From Haloarcula taiwanensis (GTDB lineage Archaea > Halobacteriota > Halobacteria > Halobacteriales > Haloarculaceae): DNA of 64,000 nt. Where the stretch lies: the NCBI GenBank assembly GCA_002844335.1, contig CP019154.1:1922001-1986000 (forward strand). The letters run 5' to 3'. Below the pieces are notes generated by a model. It was given only the letters and a program-made list of their open reading frames with translations, did no database searches and was not told where the DNA came from. Shown one piece after another: positions 1 through 8,655 of the stretch (position 1 is the stretch's first letter; every line of letters starts with the position of its first letter). A program made the translations under genes and the position numbers.

Positions 1-890
1 TTCCGTATCGTGGCATTCACAAGTGCTTTCTGACCGTCTGATGGGTCTTCTTGCACCGACATGTTCCGTACTTCGAACACCGGGTCGCTCACGTTGCCAA
101 GTGCAAAGTTAATATAGATGGTCTCACCCGGCTCCGCTGAATTCGGAGTCACCGTGACGTACTTGTCGTCGTATGCGTCCTGTGCCCAGTCCGCCCACGC
201 GCGAGCGTAACTGCTGTTCTCGATTGTCAACGTAGCGTTGGTGACCTGTGACGGGGCACAGGTGGTGCTCGGCGAAGAAGAGTCCCACGAGCCGTTCCGT
301 ACGCCTTCGTATGTCGCCTCAGTGAATAGCGCCGTTTGAAGTGCTGCTTCGTGTGATCGGTTCGCCGTCGTGTTCGATTGAATCGCGACCGAACTCCCCC
401 CCATCTGGTGCCCAGAGATATTCGCGAACGAGACTGACAGCGCCCCTTTATCGTAGTTCACGGCCGGGGGCGACGACATCGTCGCGCCCGACTCGGTCAT
501 CCGCCATACACCTCCGCCTTGATAGCCAACTTGTTGGCCGTTTTCCTGATACTGAAGCGTCTGCAACGTCCGATTCCCCGTCGAACAGGTCGAGTTACGG
601 TTCAGCGTCAGGCTGTATGTCGCGTCGTCCGTCACAGCGACATCAGACCGAACCCGGTCCGGAAGCTTAACTGACTCACTGGTATCTGACCGCTGGAAGC
701 TCTGATCGACCGACAGCAGCACCTCCTCAGCGAGCTCGACATTCGCGTCGTCGTTGATATCTCCGATTGTCTGCTGGCCCGCCTGAACGATCAGTATGGC
801 ACCAATGATGACTGCACTCGCCAACAACACCACACCCAGAACGTGCGATACACCCCGGTCTCCAGCCCCCCGGCTGCCCCACTCGAACAT
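1..890 (-). CDS. DUF7289-like pilin-type surface protein (C-terminus cut off by window edge)
   Basis: An open frame starts at ATG 890 and runs off the left end, about 296 codons visible. The N-terminus reads GDRGVSHVLGVVLLASAVII: a charged stretch, then G-V-S and about 20 hydrophobic residues, as in archaeal type IV prepilins. Further on is YQGGGVWR followed by a SPP motif. Both are shared with the two larger proteins at 5031-6755 and 6903-8621, so this is a third paralogue. After the membrane segment the protein is rich in N-x-S/T sites, as expected for a glycosylated exterior domain. The missing C-terminus may or may not carry the beta-helical domain seen in the paralogues. Family function is unknown; the DUF number is from memory. 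Confidence 0.75.
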   Translation of the reverse strand, partial: MFEWGSRGAGDRGVSHVLGVVLLASAVIIGAILIVQAGQQTIGDINDDANVELAEEVLLSVDQSFQRSDTSESVKLPDRVRSDVAVTDDATYSLTLNRNSTCSTGNRTLQTLQYQENGQQVGYQGGGVWRMTESGATMSSPPAVNYDKGALSVSFANISGHQMGGSSVAIQSNTTANRSHEAALQTALFTEATYEGVRNGSWDSSSPSTTCAPSQVTNATLTIENSSYARAWADWAQDAYDDKYVTVTPNSAEPGETIYINFALGNVSDPVFEVRNMSVQEDPSDGQKALVNATIR

Positions 891-1408
891 ACTCAAATAC
901 ATACCAACTATTGCACATAAATGTACTGTTTCAATATAAATTAATGAAGATTTATCACGGACATCCAAGCATGACTATCACACATACAGTCTCAACCCAC
1001 CACAAATCCCACGCTACACGACTGGCGCTCCTGCTTTGCATTACAATATGTACAGCAACTATTCGGTAATCAGCCAAGACAATATGCTATTGTCTGTGCC
1101 ATTTTCACTCATGATAGCGTAAGTGGTGGACAATAACAATTTCACAAACAACACAGACTCTGGTTTGCTCAGTACCTGCATCCGAGGGGACTAGACGCTA
1201 CCTGCGAAGCCAGGACTGCAAACGCAACTTCTAATTGGAGAAAGACGTGTAATTACTGGTCTGCCCTTGTGGGTGACCGTACGTGTTCTTTACTGTTACG
1301 AACAGCGTTGTAAATTCGCTTATCTGGGCCGGTATCAAATCTGCCTGGCTGCACAGTTGACCCGTTGAGAGTCATGGTAACTCCTCAACCACAGTAGCAC
1401 AATAAGGA
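891..1408. other. Intergenic, AT-rich, no gene recognised
   Basis: About 520 bases with no convincing coding frame on either strand. Base composition is clearly more AT-rich than in the flanking genes. It contains the promoter of the minus-strand gene at its left side. No partial copy of the neighbouring tRNA 3' end and no transposase remnant was seen. Confidence 0.6.
935..940 (-). promoter_or_regulatory. Candidate TATA box of the 890 gene
   Basis: On the minus strand this reads TTTATA, 45-50 bp upstream of the ATG at 890, in an AT-rich stretch. The spacing suggests a short leader of about 20 nt. Confidence 0.45.
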
Positions 1409-1480
1409 TGGACTCGCCGGGATTTGAACCCGGGGCCTCTCCCATGCCAAGGGAGTGATCTACCCCTGATCTACGAGCCC
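1409..1480 (-). tRNA. tRNA-Ala (GGC)
   Basis: The minus strand folds as a cloverleaf. The acceptor arms are GGGCTCG and CGAGTCC, with the G3:U70 wobble that marks alanine tRNAs. The D arm is GATC...GATC, the anticodon stem is CTCCC/GGGAG with loop TTGGCAT (anticodon GGC), and the T arm is CCGGG-TTCAAAT-CCCGG. The discriminator is A. CCA is not encoded and no intron is present. Confidence 0.97.
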
Positions 1481-1512
1481 TTGTGTGCATTATCTGCTTC
1501 CCGATGGGATTG

Positions 1513-1518
1513 CTTAAA
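1513..1518 (-). promoter_or_regulatory. TATA box of tRNA-Ala
   Basis: The minus strand reads TTTAAG here, 33-38 bp upstream of the tRNA 5' end at 1480. This is the usual position and sequence for haloarchaeal tRNA promoters. Confidence 0.75.
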
Positions 1519-1690
1519 CCCATCGAAGCACCGGGACATAGGGAACCGGCCTCATGGTCGCAAACAGATCAGTATTGCATCGACTTCCAGGGGTGCGTGG
1601 AGATCTGGTAATTGGAGTTACAGTACGGCCACAATGGTTATAACGCCTGATACCATCCCTACAGTAATCTCAGTTCAGTGAATCAGGCTT

Positions 1691-2296
1691 ATGAACCGTA
1701 GGAAAAATGAGACGCAGTCTACCAACCGTCGTGTCGCCCGGGCACTCTGGATCGGAAGGCCCCAGCGCGGGCAGACGACACTGGACTTCGCAATCGGTAT
1801 GAGCTTGTTTTTGAGCGTCCTGATATTCATTTTCCTGTTCATTCCGGGACTTTTGTCGCCGTTTTCGGCAGGGGTTCAGGAGGAGACGGTCACGACTGAC
1901 AGAGTTGCCGACGGCCTCACAATGGGGATGCTTGGTTCGCCACAGCAGCCGTACGTTCTGGACGAACACTGTACGCGAGAGTTCTTCGCTGGAAACGCAC
2001 CACCGTCAGGATGTGGCTACGACTCCGGTGGGAGTACAGAAGAACGGGTTGGGCTTGATCCGGCTTTGGAGAACGTGAACGTCACAATTCGGGGGAATGC
2101 GACGGCAACGGCAGCCACCGACGAAACGCTCTGTTGGGATGGAACAGATGAGGAGCTCGTTGCGGCCAGTGGTGGCTGCGGAACGATACTCACGACTGGC
2201 GGGAATCCGCCGACAAACAACGACGCGTCGGTCACTGCGCTGCGAGTGGTATCGCTGAACGGGCAGGACGTCACAGTACGCGTGGTGATGTGGTAG
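1691..2296 (+). CDS. Pilin-like membrane-anchored protein (DUF7287-type)
   Basis: 201 aa. After a basic N-terminus comes RGQTTLDFAIG at residues 26-36, which resembles the cleavage context of class III archaeal prepilins (G|Q with an acidic residue at +5), then a hydrophobic helix at about 33-53. The remainder is a small exterior domain with several cysteines, which could form disulfides, and N-glycosylation sites. It is the first of five tightly packed plus-strand genes; the next ATG lies 2 bp after its stop. An internal start nearer the RGQ motif is possible. The assignment to DUF7287 is recalled, not searched. Its role in a pilus or secretion assembly is inferred from architecture and context. 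Confidence 0.7.
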   Translation: MNRRKNETQSTNRRVARALWIGRPQRGQTTLDFAIGMSLFLSVLIFIFLFIPGLLSPFSAGVQEETVTTDRVADGLTMGMLGSPQQPYVLDEHCTREFFAGNAPPSGCGYDSGGSTEERVGLDPALENVNVTIRGNATATAATDETLCWDGTDEELVAASGGCGTILTTGGNPPTNNDASVTALRVVSLNGQDVTVRVVMW

Positions 2297-2297
2297 C

Positions 2298-2885
2298 ATG
2301 CGTGCGCAGGCGCACACGCTCGAAGCCATCGTCAGCGGAATGCTGTTACTGGCAAGCCTGGTGTTTGCCCTCCAGATGACAGCGGTGACGCCGCTGTCTG
2401 CGAGTACGTCGAGCCAGCACATCGAGAACCAGCAGCAGGCAATCGGCCACGGAGTCCTCGCCTCGGCGGCGGCAGAGGACGCGTTAAAACCGGCTGTGCT
2501 CTACTGGGACAACAGCACGGCGCAGTTCCATAACACGGCCGGTGGTCGGGAATATTACACGAACGGGCCACCGGACAATCGGTTCGGAGAGTTGCTGGAG
2601 CGTGCGTTCGACCAGCGAGGAATCGCTTACAACGTCTACCTCAGGTTCCAGAATATGCAGGGGCGAACCGTCACGACTCGATACATCTACAGCGGTGAGC
2701 CGAGCGACAACGCAGTGCGTGCCAGCCACACAATCACGCTCATGGACGACGACCATCTGCGAGACGCGGATGGGACGCGAAACAGCACACGGCTTGGTGA
2801 CCCGGCGACCGATTATACGGTTTCGGACACCGGGACGAACGTCTACAACACGGTCAGCGTGGAGGTGGTCGCGTGGCGCATCTGA
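2298..2885 (+). CDS. Pilin-like membrane-anchored protein (DUF7288-type)
   Basis: 195 aa. It begins MRAQAHTLEAIVSG followed by a hydrophobic segment to about residue 30, giving the prepilin-like pattern of a short positive N-terminus, a polar Q/T/E motif and a helix. The rest is a soluble exterior domain with conserved-looking blocks but no enzyme motif. It starts 2 bp after the upstream stop and overlaps the next gene by 13 bp, so translation of the cluster is probably coupled. The DUF7288 assignment is from memory; function unknown. Confidence 0.7.
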   Translation: MRAQAHTLEAIVSGMLLLASLVFALQMTAVTPLSASTSSQHIENQQQAIGHGVLASAAAEDALKPAVLYWDNSTAQFHNTAGGREYYTNGPPDNRFGELLERAFDQRGIAYNVYLRFQNMQGRTVTTRYIYSGEPSDNAVRASHTITLMDDDHLRDADGTRNSTRLGDPATDYTVSDTGTNVYNTVSVEVVAWRI

Positions 2886-3856
2886 ACGACGACGACCGCG
2901 GACAGATAATTCTCATCGCCGCCCTGGCCCTGGCGGTGACGTTCATCGGGCTGGCGCTGGTCGTCAACTCCGCGATTTACACGCAGAACCTTGCCAGCCG
3001 GGGCGAGGTCGCCGGGAGCAACGACGCACTGGAGATGCGGGCAATTGTAGAGGCGAACGTCGAGCGGGGCATTATCGCGGCGAACAGGTACAACTACTCG
3101 ACGCAGACGACGCTCGAAGCCAGTGTGCGTGAGAGTGTTCGGACCGTCAGTACACAGACGGAGCGACAGCGGGTCACGAGCGGGGCACTGGTGAACGCGA
3201 CACTCACCGGTTCGCCGACATACGGCACACGGATCGCACAGAACGATACGTCACTGTTCGAATCCGGTGAGGCGACCCCGAGTGCCGATTGGATGGTCAG
3301 AGAGCGGGTCACTCGCCCGGGTGACGGCACGAACGCGACCAGAGGGTTCGTCATCAACGCGACGGACATCCCGACGGACTCTGCGGACGCGTTTGCTGTC
3401 ACAGCGAACGGTACCGGTGGCAACCCGAAATGGACGATGCAGGTCTGGGGGGATGTCGGACCCGGTGGGACCGTAAACGTGGAAGTCGACACACCGAGCG
3501 GCACACAGACGTGTACCGTCCCTATCGAGGAGCCGTATGCCCACATTGACGTGACTGACGGAACAGTGCAGAGCAAACCGTGCCTCGCGCTGCAGGGCGG
3601 GAGTTTCGACGGACGGTTCGCCCACGGTGTCGGTGACGAGTACAACATCACGTACGAATCGGGCGACCAGATCAGGGGGAACTACTCGCTGGTCGTCCGC
3701 GATAGCACGCCAGCAAGCACGCTCGATACAGCACCTGCGTCGCCGTTCAGCACGACCGCGATTTATAATACGACCGTCCGCTACCGCTACGACACCTCGA
3801 ACTTACGGTACGAGGCAAAGATACGGGTGGCCCCGGGTGAGCCGGATGCGTCGTAA
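2873..3856 (+). CDS. Pilin-like membrane-anchored protein (DUF7261-type)
   Basis: 327 aa from a GTG start inside the end of the upstream gene. The motif DDDRGQIILIAALALAV at residues 6-22 leads into a membrane helix that ends near residue 34. The long exterior domain is rich in Thr, Asn and Ser and has many N-x-S/T sites. No catalytic motif was found. The GTG start is chosen because it lies just upstream of the RGQ motif and an ATG is not available there. Assignment to DUF7261 is from memory. It is probably a structural or minor component of the same surface assembly as its neighbours. Confidence 0.68.
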   Translation: MAHLNDDDRGQIILIAALALAVTFIGLALVVNSAIYTQNLASRGEVAGSNDALEMRAIVEANVERGIIAANRYNYSTQTTLEASVRESVRTVSTQTERQRVTSGALVNATLTGSPTYGTRIAQNDTSLFESGEATPSADWMVRERVTRPGDGTNATRGFVINATDIPTDSADAFAVTANGTGGNPKWTMQVWGDVGPGGTVNVEVDTPSGTQTCTVPIEEPYAHIDVTDGTVQSKPCLALQGGSFDGRFAHGVGDEYNITYESGDQIRGNYSLVVRDSTPASTLDTAPASPFSTTAIYNTTVRYRYDTSNLRYEAKIRVAPGEPDAS

Positions 3857-4289
3857 CCGCGCTGTCTCGACGACGCTGAGCTACACGCTGAGCCTGGCCA
3901 TCGCCTCGATTCTGGTGTCTGGCCTCCTCATTGCCGGCGGGAACTTCGTCGAGGACCGGCAGGAGCAGGTTATCAGAGACGAGCTCGAAGTCATCGGACA
4001 GCAGGTCGCCGCCGACATCGGGCGTATTGATCGGCTGGTGGTCGCTGCCGACACCGACCCGACTGCGCGGCTGAATCACACGTTCCCGGCGCGGGTGAGT
4101 GGGTCCGGCTACCGGGTCTCGATTGCCCCCGCCGCCGATGAACTAACGCTCGAATCGACATCGCCGGAGGTGTCGGTGACTGTGTCACTCACAACCCGGA
4201 CAGACCTGGGAGACTCCACCGCTGACGGCGGTGTAATAACCGTGTTCTACGACGAATCGAGCGGGCAACTGGAGGTCCGAAATGGCTGA
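3846..4289 (+). CDS. Pilin-like membrane-anchored protein (DUF7266-type)
   Basis: 147 aa. The reading frame is open further upstream, but that part lies inside the preceding gene and is arginine-rich shadow sequence. ATG 3846 is chosen because it gives MRRNRAVSTTLSYTLSLAIA, a positive N-terminus followed by A-V-S and a hydrophobic helix. It overlaps the upstream gene by 11 bp and the downstream gene by 8 bp. The exterior part is about 110 residues with no recognised motif. DUF7266 is a recalled assignment. Confidence 0.68.
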   Translation: MRRNRAVSTTLSYTLSLAIASILVSGLLIAGGNFVEDRQEQVIRDELEVIGQQVAADIGRIDRLVVAADTDPTARLNHTFPARVSGSGYRVSIAPAADELTLESTSPEVSVTVSLTTRTDLGDSTADGGVITVFYDESSGQLEVRNG

Positions 4290-5022
4290 CCGCGCCGTCA
4301 GCGAGGTGTTGAGCTTCGCTCTGGTGTTCAGTCTCATTGTAGCTTCGATAATTCTTGTCTCGGTGAGCGGTCTGGGGGCGTTACAGAACGCCCGGGATGC
4401 GGAGCAGATAGAGAACGCTGAGCGGGCGTTTGACGTGCTCTCGGACAACATCGCAGACCTCCACAAACAGGGCGCACCGAGCCGTGCCACGGAGGTCAGT
4501 CTCGGTGAGGCATCGCTCAGGACGGGTGAAAACACGACAATATCGGTCCAGGTCCACGACGGGACCACTCCCAAAGACGTCGGAACATGGAAGATCCGCC
4601 CAATCATATACGCCGGCAATCAGGAACGAGCGCTCGTATACGAAGCCGGGGCAGTGTATCGGACGAACCGGGACGGTGGGGTACAGAAACGAACGCCGCC
4701 GATACTCGTCTCGGACGACCGCGCACTCATCACTGTGGTCGGTACGACCGCCAGTGAACAGCAGAGCCTGGGCGGCTCGACGGTGCTCGTCCGGACAACC
4801 CACCGCGACAGCAACGTGTCGTTCGCCGATACCGGTGGGAACATCGAACACGTCAACGTCAGTGTCGACTCAACCCCACAGCGTGAGGCACTCTGGCAGT
4901 CGTACTTCGAGAGTGAAGGGTTCAGCTGCGGGGCCAACGGCTGGTGTAACTTCACGTCGTCCGGCGGCATCCAGCGGACGTACGTCGTCTACCACGATAT
5001 TGCGGTTGACATCGACCAGTAA
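4282..5022 (+). CDS. Pilin-like membrane-anchored protein, DUF7289-like, last gene of cluster
   Basis: 246 aa starting MADRAVSEVLSFALVFSLIV. The R-A-V-S-x-x-L pattern and hydrophobic helix to about residue 31 match archaeal type IV pilin N-termini. The exterior domain has the sequence RALVYEAGAVYR, a weak echo of the YQGGGVWR block of the minus-strand paralogues, and a pair of cysteines near the C-terminus (FSCGANGWCNF). The ATG overlaps the upstream stop in ATGGCTGA. The gene converges with the 574-aa gene at 5031-6755, leaving 8 bp between the stops. Function unknown. Confidence 0.68.
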   Translation: MADRAVSEVLSFALVFSLIVASIILVSVSGLGALQNARDAEQIENAERAFDVLSDNIADLHKQGAPSRATEVSLGEASLRTGENTTISVQVHDGTTPKDVGTWKIRPIIYAGNQERALVYEAGAVYRTNRDGGVQKRTPPILVSDDRALITVVGTTASEQQSLGGSTVLVRTTHRDSNVSFADTGGNIEHVNVSVDSTPQREALWQSYFESEGFSCGANGWCNFTSSGGIQRTYVVYHDIAVDIDQ

Positions 5023-5030
5023 TGGATCGC

Positions 5031-6755
5031 CTATCCGCTGGTCACGTTAATCCGGTTCTCCGAGACGTGGAGGTACGTCAGCCGGATGATGTTCGTGTTC
5101 TTCGGGACGGCTCGCTCGTTTCTGAGCGCCCGGTCGTAATGGACCAGTCCGCCGTTATCCACCGTGACTGACCCAGCGACGAGGCCGCCGTACAGCTCTG
5201 CCTTTTTGAGCGAAACACTGCTGGCACCGACACCGCCGGCGGGTGCGTAAATCACGCCCTCGAACTGCGGGGTATCGGTATCCCCTTCGATGACGGCGTC
5301 GAAGTCCGACTGGCCGTACACCCAGAACTGCGTCGAGTTCTGCGCGGTATCGACATCGACCTCGCCGGTACGATAGATGTGGAAGTGGTGGCCGCTGGCG
5401 GACGTAGCTTCGCCTTTGACGTAGAGACGCACTTTCCCGGCACCGTTCACTTTGATCCGTCCGCCGTTCTCGATGTAGACGTAGTCTCGGACGGCGATGG
5501 TCACGTCGTCACCGCCTGTGTTAATCGTCAGCGTCTCACTGTCCAACGTCAGGTCTTCCAAGTAGTACGTGCCCGCGTCCAGCGTCTGGTCACCGGCGGC
5601 GAGCTGGTCGCCCGAAATGCTGCTGGTCGCACCGTTGTCATTGGTGGCACTTGCGTTGGCGACTCGCCGGGTCACCAGGCCGTCGATAGCGCCGGCTCCC
5701 TCAACGCCTGAAATCTGTCTGACATCGCCGTTGACAGTGCCCTTGATGTGCTTCGTGGTCGAGTATTCCACGTCACGGGTAACGACGCCGCTACCCTTGA
5801 CCTCGACCCGGTCACCGGACTGAACAGTGCCGTCTACCTCGCTGTTCCCTTTCACGTACACGTCACCGGCTGTGGTGATCGTTCCGAACGACCCTCGTGA
5901 TGTCGAGTAGTCGCCGACAGACGAGTTGTAGCTGTCCGTTCGAGCGGGGTCGGTGCCACTACCGGAGAGCGTAATCTGCCCGCCAGCGGACGTAGCCGCG
6001 ACGGCACTCGTCACTTCTCGCGGCCCTGTCGGCACGACTAGTGTCGTGGTCACGCTGTCGTTTTCGTGATCGTAGTACGCGTCGCCATCTGTCCGCTCTT
6101 CGAAGTAGCGCCCCCATGACCGGTAGTAGTCGCTCTCGACGGTGATATTGACCGTTCCGGTATCTAGCGGATTGACGTTTCCGGCCGCCTGGTCGGGGTA
6201 CACCTGCGTCGTGCCGTTCTTTGAGATGCTGGCTTGTGAGCCAAGCGAGCGGTCACCGCGGACGGTGATAAGCGGGAGCGTCAGCGTCGCGTCGCGATAG
6301 TAGAACTCCGGCGGTGAGACCATGACACTGCCGCTGCCAGAGCGCCGCCACACGCCACCGCCCTGATAGGCGACTTTCTGGTTCCCGTTCTCGTAGACGA
6401 CCGCGCCGAGTTCCTCCTCCATCAGCGTGACAGTTGTCGGGGGCGAAGCCGAGTGGTTGGTGATACTGACTGTCATCCGACCCGCTGTGTTGTTGGTTCG
6501 GTACGTGGATCTGTCCGTCCCGACGAGCGATACCTGCTGGCTGTCAGCGTTCCCAAGTGCCACCAGCGCCGCCTGTGAGTCCAGTTGGGTCATCCCCGTC
6601 TCCGCCCGGGAGACATCGAGCCCAGCCTCAGTATCGACCAGCGCTGTCGCTCCTAGACTGACAACGATGCTGGAACCGACGATGACGAGACTGAGGACCA
6701 GTATCAGCCCGAGCGGGGCGGATTGTGCGCGTTCCTGACCCCTGGGGGAGTGCAT
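5031..6755 (-). CDS. Pilin-anchored protein with DUF7289-like and DUF7305-like domains
   Basis: 574 aa. The N-terminus is RAQSAPLGLILVLSLVIVGS, a prepilin-like anchor at about residues 9-38. YQGGGVWR lies at 130-137, followed by SPPEFYYRDATLTLPL. The region from about 280 on repeats short valine/glycine strands (GDVYVKGNSEVDG, TVNGDVRQ), which looks like a beta-helix of the bactofilin or PilX C-terminal type. It ends in a G-x-V-x-Y-x-G-x-x-G-like block and the VHYDRAL motif I associate with DUF7305. It is clearly paralogous to the gene at 6903-8621 on the same strand; the identity of both halves suggests tandem duplication. It probably lies outside the membrane as a surface or periplasm-like structural protein. 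Function unknown. Confidence 0.72.
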   Translation of the reverse strand: MHSPRGQERAQSAPLGLILVLSLVIVGSSIVVSLGATALVDTEAGLDVSRAETGMTQLDSQAALVALGNADSQQVSLVGTDRSTYRTNNTAGRMTVSITNHSASPPTTVTLMEEELGAVVYENGNQKVAYQGGGVWRRSGSGSVMVSPPEFYYRDATLTLPLITVRGDRSLGSQASISKNGTTQVYPDQAAGNVNPLDTGTVNITVESDYYRSWGRYFEERTDGDAYYDHENDSVTTTLVVPTGPREVTSAVAATSAGGQITLSGSGTDPARTDSYNSSVGDYSTSRGSFGTITTAGDVYVKGNSEVDGTVQSGDRVEVKGSGVVTRDVEYSTTKHIKGTVNGDVRQISGVEGAGAIDGLVTRRVANASATNDNGATSSISGDQLAAGDQTLDAGTYYLEDLTLDSETLTINTGGDDVTIAVRDYVYIENGGRIKVNGAGKVRLYVKGEATSASGHHFHIYRTGEVDVDTAQNSTQFWVYGQSDFDAVIEGDTDTPQFEGVIYAPAGGVGASSVSLKKAELYGGLVAGSVTVDNGGLVHYDRALRNERAVPKNTNIIRLTYLHVSENRINVTSG

Positions 6756-6768
6756 TATCCGACAGTAG

Positions 6769-6784
6769 TTATCATAGCTGATAA
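6769..6784. promoter_or_regulatory. Inverted repeat upstream of the 6755 gene
   Basis: TTATCA-TAGC-TGATAA is a perfect 6-bp inverted repeat with a 4-bp centre, lying 14-29 bp upstream of the ATG at 6755. That is where a basal promoter or transcription start would be expected. Whether it binds a regulator is unknown. Confidence 0.35.
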
Positions 6785-6902
6785 GATTGCTGGCCGAATT
6801 ATCGCAGCCACCGCGCAGCGGCTGACTCTGTCGGCTGCACTGAATATCGTCCGAGTTTGGATACTACCCATTCTGATATCCGGTGGGCGACCGTGTTGGC
6901 TA

Positions 6903-8621
6903 TCAGCCGGATGTGATGTTGACGTCGTTCGTCGAGATGTGGACGTACGTAACAGACGGGATTGCCTGTGGAATCGTCGTTGTCTCTGTCCGCTGAAGTG
7001 CCTCGTCGTAGTGGATCCCGTAGTTGTTCGACACAAACGTCACGTCACCCACAACACCGCCGTAGACGTGGGCGTTCTGATCGAGTGTTATGTCCGCCCC
7101 ATCGTTGTCCGGTCCGTTCGGACCGTAGATAACGCCGGTGAACTCGGCGTTGTTATCGAACTCGACATCTGCGTCGGGATTCGTATACACCCAGAAGTTC
7201 GGGGCTTTATCATCTTCGACAGTGACGAGTGCTCCGTTCCGTTGATAGTAGTCGCCTTCAACGTAGACATTCACTCTGTTCCCGCCAACGACCGCTATTT
7301 GCTGGTCGTTCTGTATCGTGATCGTTCCGTTGACGACGATGTTGACATCGCCGCTGGAGGTGTCGATACGGGCGTTTTCACCACTGTTGAGTGTGATTTC
7401 CGAGAGGAAGTAGTCACCGGCCGTCAGTTCGCATGTCGACGCGCAGTTCTCAAGCCTGTTCGAGCTATTGTCGATGTCGACACTCGGGTCGGCGTTGTCG
7501 TTCGACGACGAGATACTCGACCGACGTGTATCGATGAGGCGCTCAACAGAGTCGGGTGCGGTGACTGAGGCGTTCTGTGCGCTCCAGCCACTGACACCGC
7601 CAGGGTAACCGCCACCGCTAGCTGTCCCCCCGTAAGAAAGGTTGCCACGGATTTCCCCGTTATTGCTTATTTGTACGTCGCCACCGGATTCGAGGTCTCC
7701 CTCAATGATGGCATTGTTCTCCACATCGACATCGCCAGCAGAGATGATTCGCGAATTCGAGCTGTCGGGGAACCCACTGTACGGACCCACCGAGGAGTTG
7801 TAGCTATCTGCCTCGGCATTGTTTTTGATTGTCATTGATGTCCCGGGTGTCCCAGCGACGATCCCGCCCTGTACTGGCGGATTGGTCGCAGGGACGAGCA
7901 ACTCGAGGGTGACAATGTTACTGCTGTGGTTGTAATCGACCGAGCCGTCGGTCCGCGTCTCGAAATACTGTCCCCACGCCCGGTAGTACTCACTCTGTAC
8001 CCGAACCTCGACTTTTCCCGACTCGAGCGGATTCACTGCCCCCGCTGATTTGTTGGGCCAGTACTGTTTCGAAGCGTTATGTGAGATAGATGCGCTGTCT
8101 CTGAGTGCCCCGGACCCACTCACCGTCACGAGCGGGAGCGTCAGCGTCGCGTCCCGGTAGTGGAACTCGGGCGGTGACACCATCACTGATCGACCGTCGC
8201 CGGTCGACCGCCAGACGCCACCGCCCTGATACGCGAGTCGCGTCGCACCGTTGCCGCGGTAGGCCACCTCGCCCATCGACTCGTTGACTACAGTCGTCCG
8301 GTTCCCGGACGTTGTGTTCCGATAGGAGACGTTCATCCACCCGGCGCTCCCGTCGATGTAATAGGTACTCGAACCACTCGCGGGAAGGGTGACTTGCTGG
8401 ACATCCGTCTGTCCCAGTGCTACGAGCGCGGTTTTGGAATTGAGTTCCGTCAGTGACTTTTCGGTTCGCTCCACATCGAGTTGCGTTTGTGTGCTCGTGA
8501 TCGCGTCCGCACCCAGCGCGACGACCGCCGTCGTCGACACAATCATCACCGCAAAAACCAGTGCTAGCCCGAGCGGAGCACTCTGGCCGCGAGTCCCGAG
8601 GCTCAGCCCAGCGCTACCCAT
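6903..8621 (-). CDS. Pilin-anchored protein with DUF7289-like and DUF7305-like domains, second copy
   Basis: 572 aa from ATG 8621. A longer frame exists, but the chosen start places TRGQSAPLGLALVFAVM close to the N-terminus and lies 28 bp from a TATA box. Shared blocks with the 5031-6755 paralogue include YQGGGVWR, VMVSPPEFHYRDATLTLP and a YYRAWGQYFE-like block. The C-terminus has beta-strand repeats (GDVDVENNAIIEGDLESGG) and the closing IHYDEAL motif. The paralogues differ most in the central Ser/Asn-rich linker. Like its neighbour it is likely an exterior structural protein held by a pilin-type helix. Function unknown. Confidence 0.72.
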   Translation of the reverse strand: MGSAGLSLGTRGQSAPLGLALVFAVMIVSTTAVVALGADAITSTQTQLDVERTEKSLTELNSKTALVALGQTDVQQVTLPASGSSTYYIDGSAGWMNVSYRNTTSGNRTTVVNESMGEVAYRGNGATRLAYQGGGVWRSTGDGRSVMVSPPEFHYRDATLTLPLVTVSGSGALRDSASISHNASKQYWPNKSAGAVNPLESGKVEVRVQSEYYRAWGQYFETRTDGSVDYNHSSNIVTLELLVPATNPPVQGGIVAGTPGTSMTIKNNAEADSYNSSVGPYSGFPDSSNSRIISAGDVDVENNAIIEGDLESGGDVQISNNGEIRGNLSYGGTASGGGYPGGVSGWSAQNASVTAPDSVERLIDTRRSSISSSNDNADPSVDIDNSSNRLENCASTCELTAGDYFLSEITLNSGENARIDTSSGDVNIVVNGTITIQNDQQIAVVGGNRVNVYVEGDYYQRNGALVTVEDDKAPNFWVYTNPDADVEFDNNAEFTGVIYGPNGPDNDGADITLDQNAHVYGGVVGDVTFVSNNYGIHYDEALQRTETTTIPQAIPSVTYVHISTNDVNITSG

Positions 8622-8648
8622 ACTACGCACAATTACCGCAGCAAATGA

Positions 8649-8655
8649 TTTAAAA
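8649..8655 (-). promoter_or_regulatory. TATA box of the 8621 gene
   Basis: The minus strand reads TTTTAAA, 28-34 bp upstream of ATG 8621. The spacing predicts a leaderless or nearly leaderless mRNA and supports this start over the upstream in-frame ATG. Confidence 0.55.

Noticed and set aside
1409-1480. tRNA-Ala as an integration site for a mobile element
   Set aside because: No integrase, no second copy of the tRNA end within the window. The AT-rich flank alone is not enough.
1335-1681. Small frames across tRNA-Ala on both strands
   Set aside because: They are made of tRNA sequence and its flanks.
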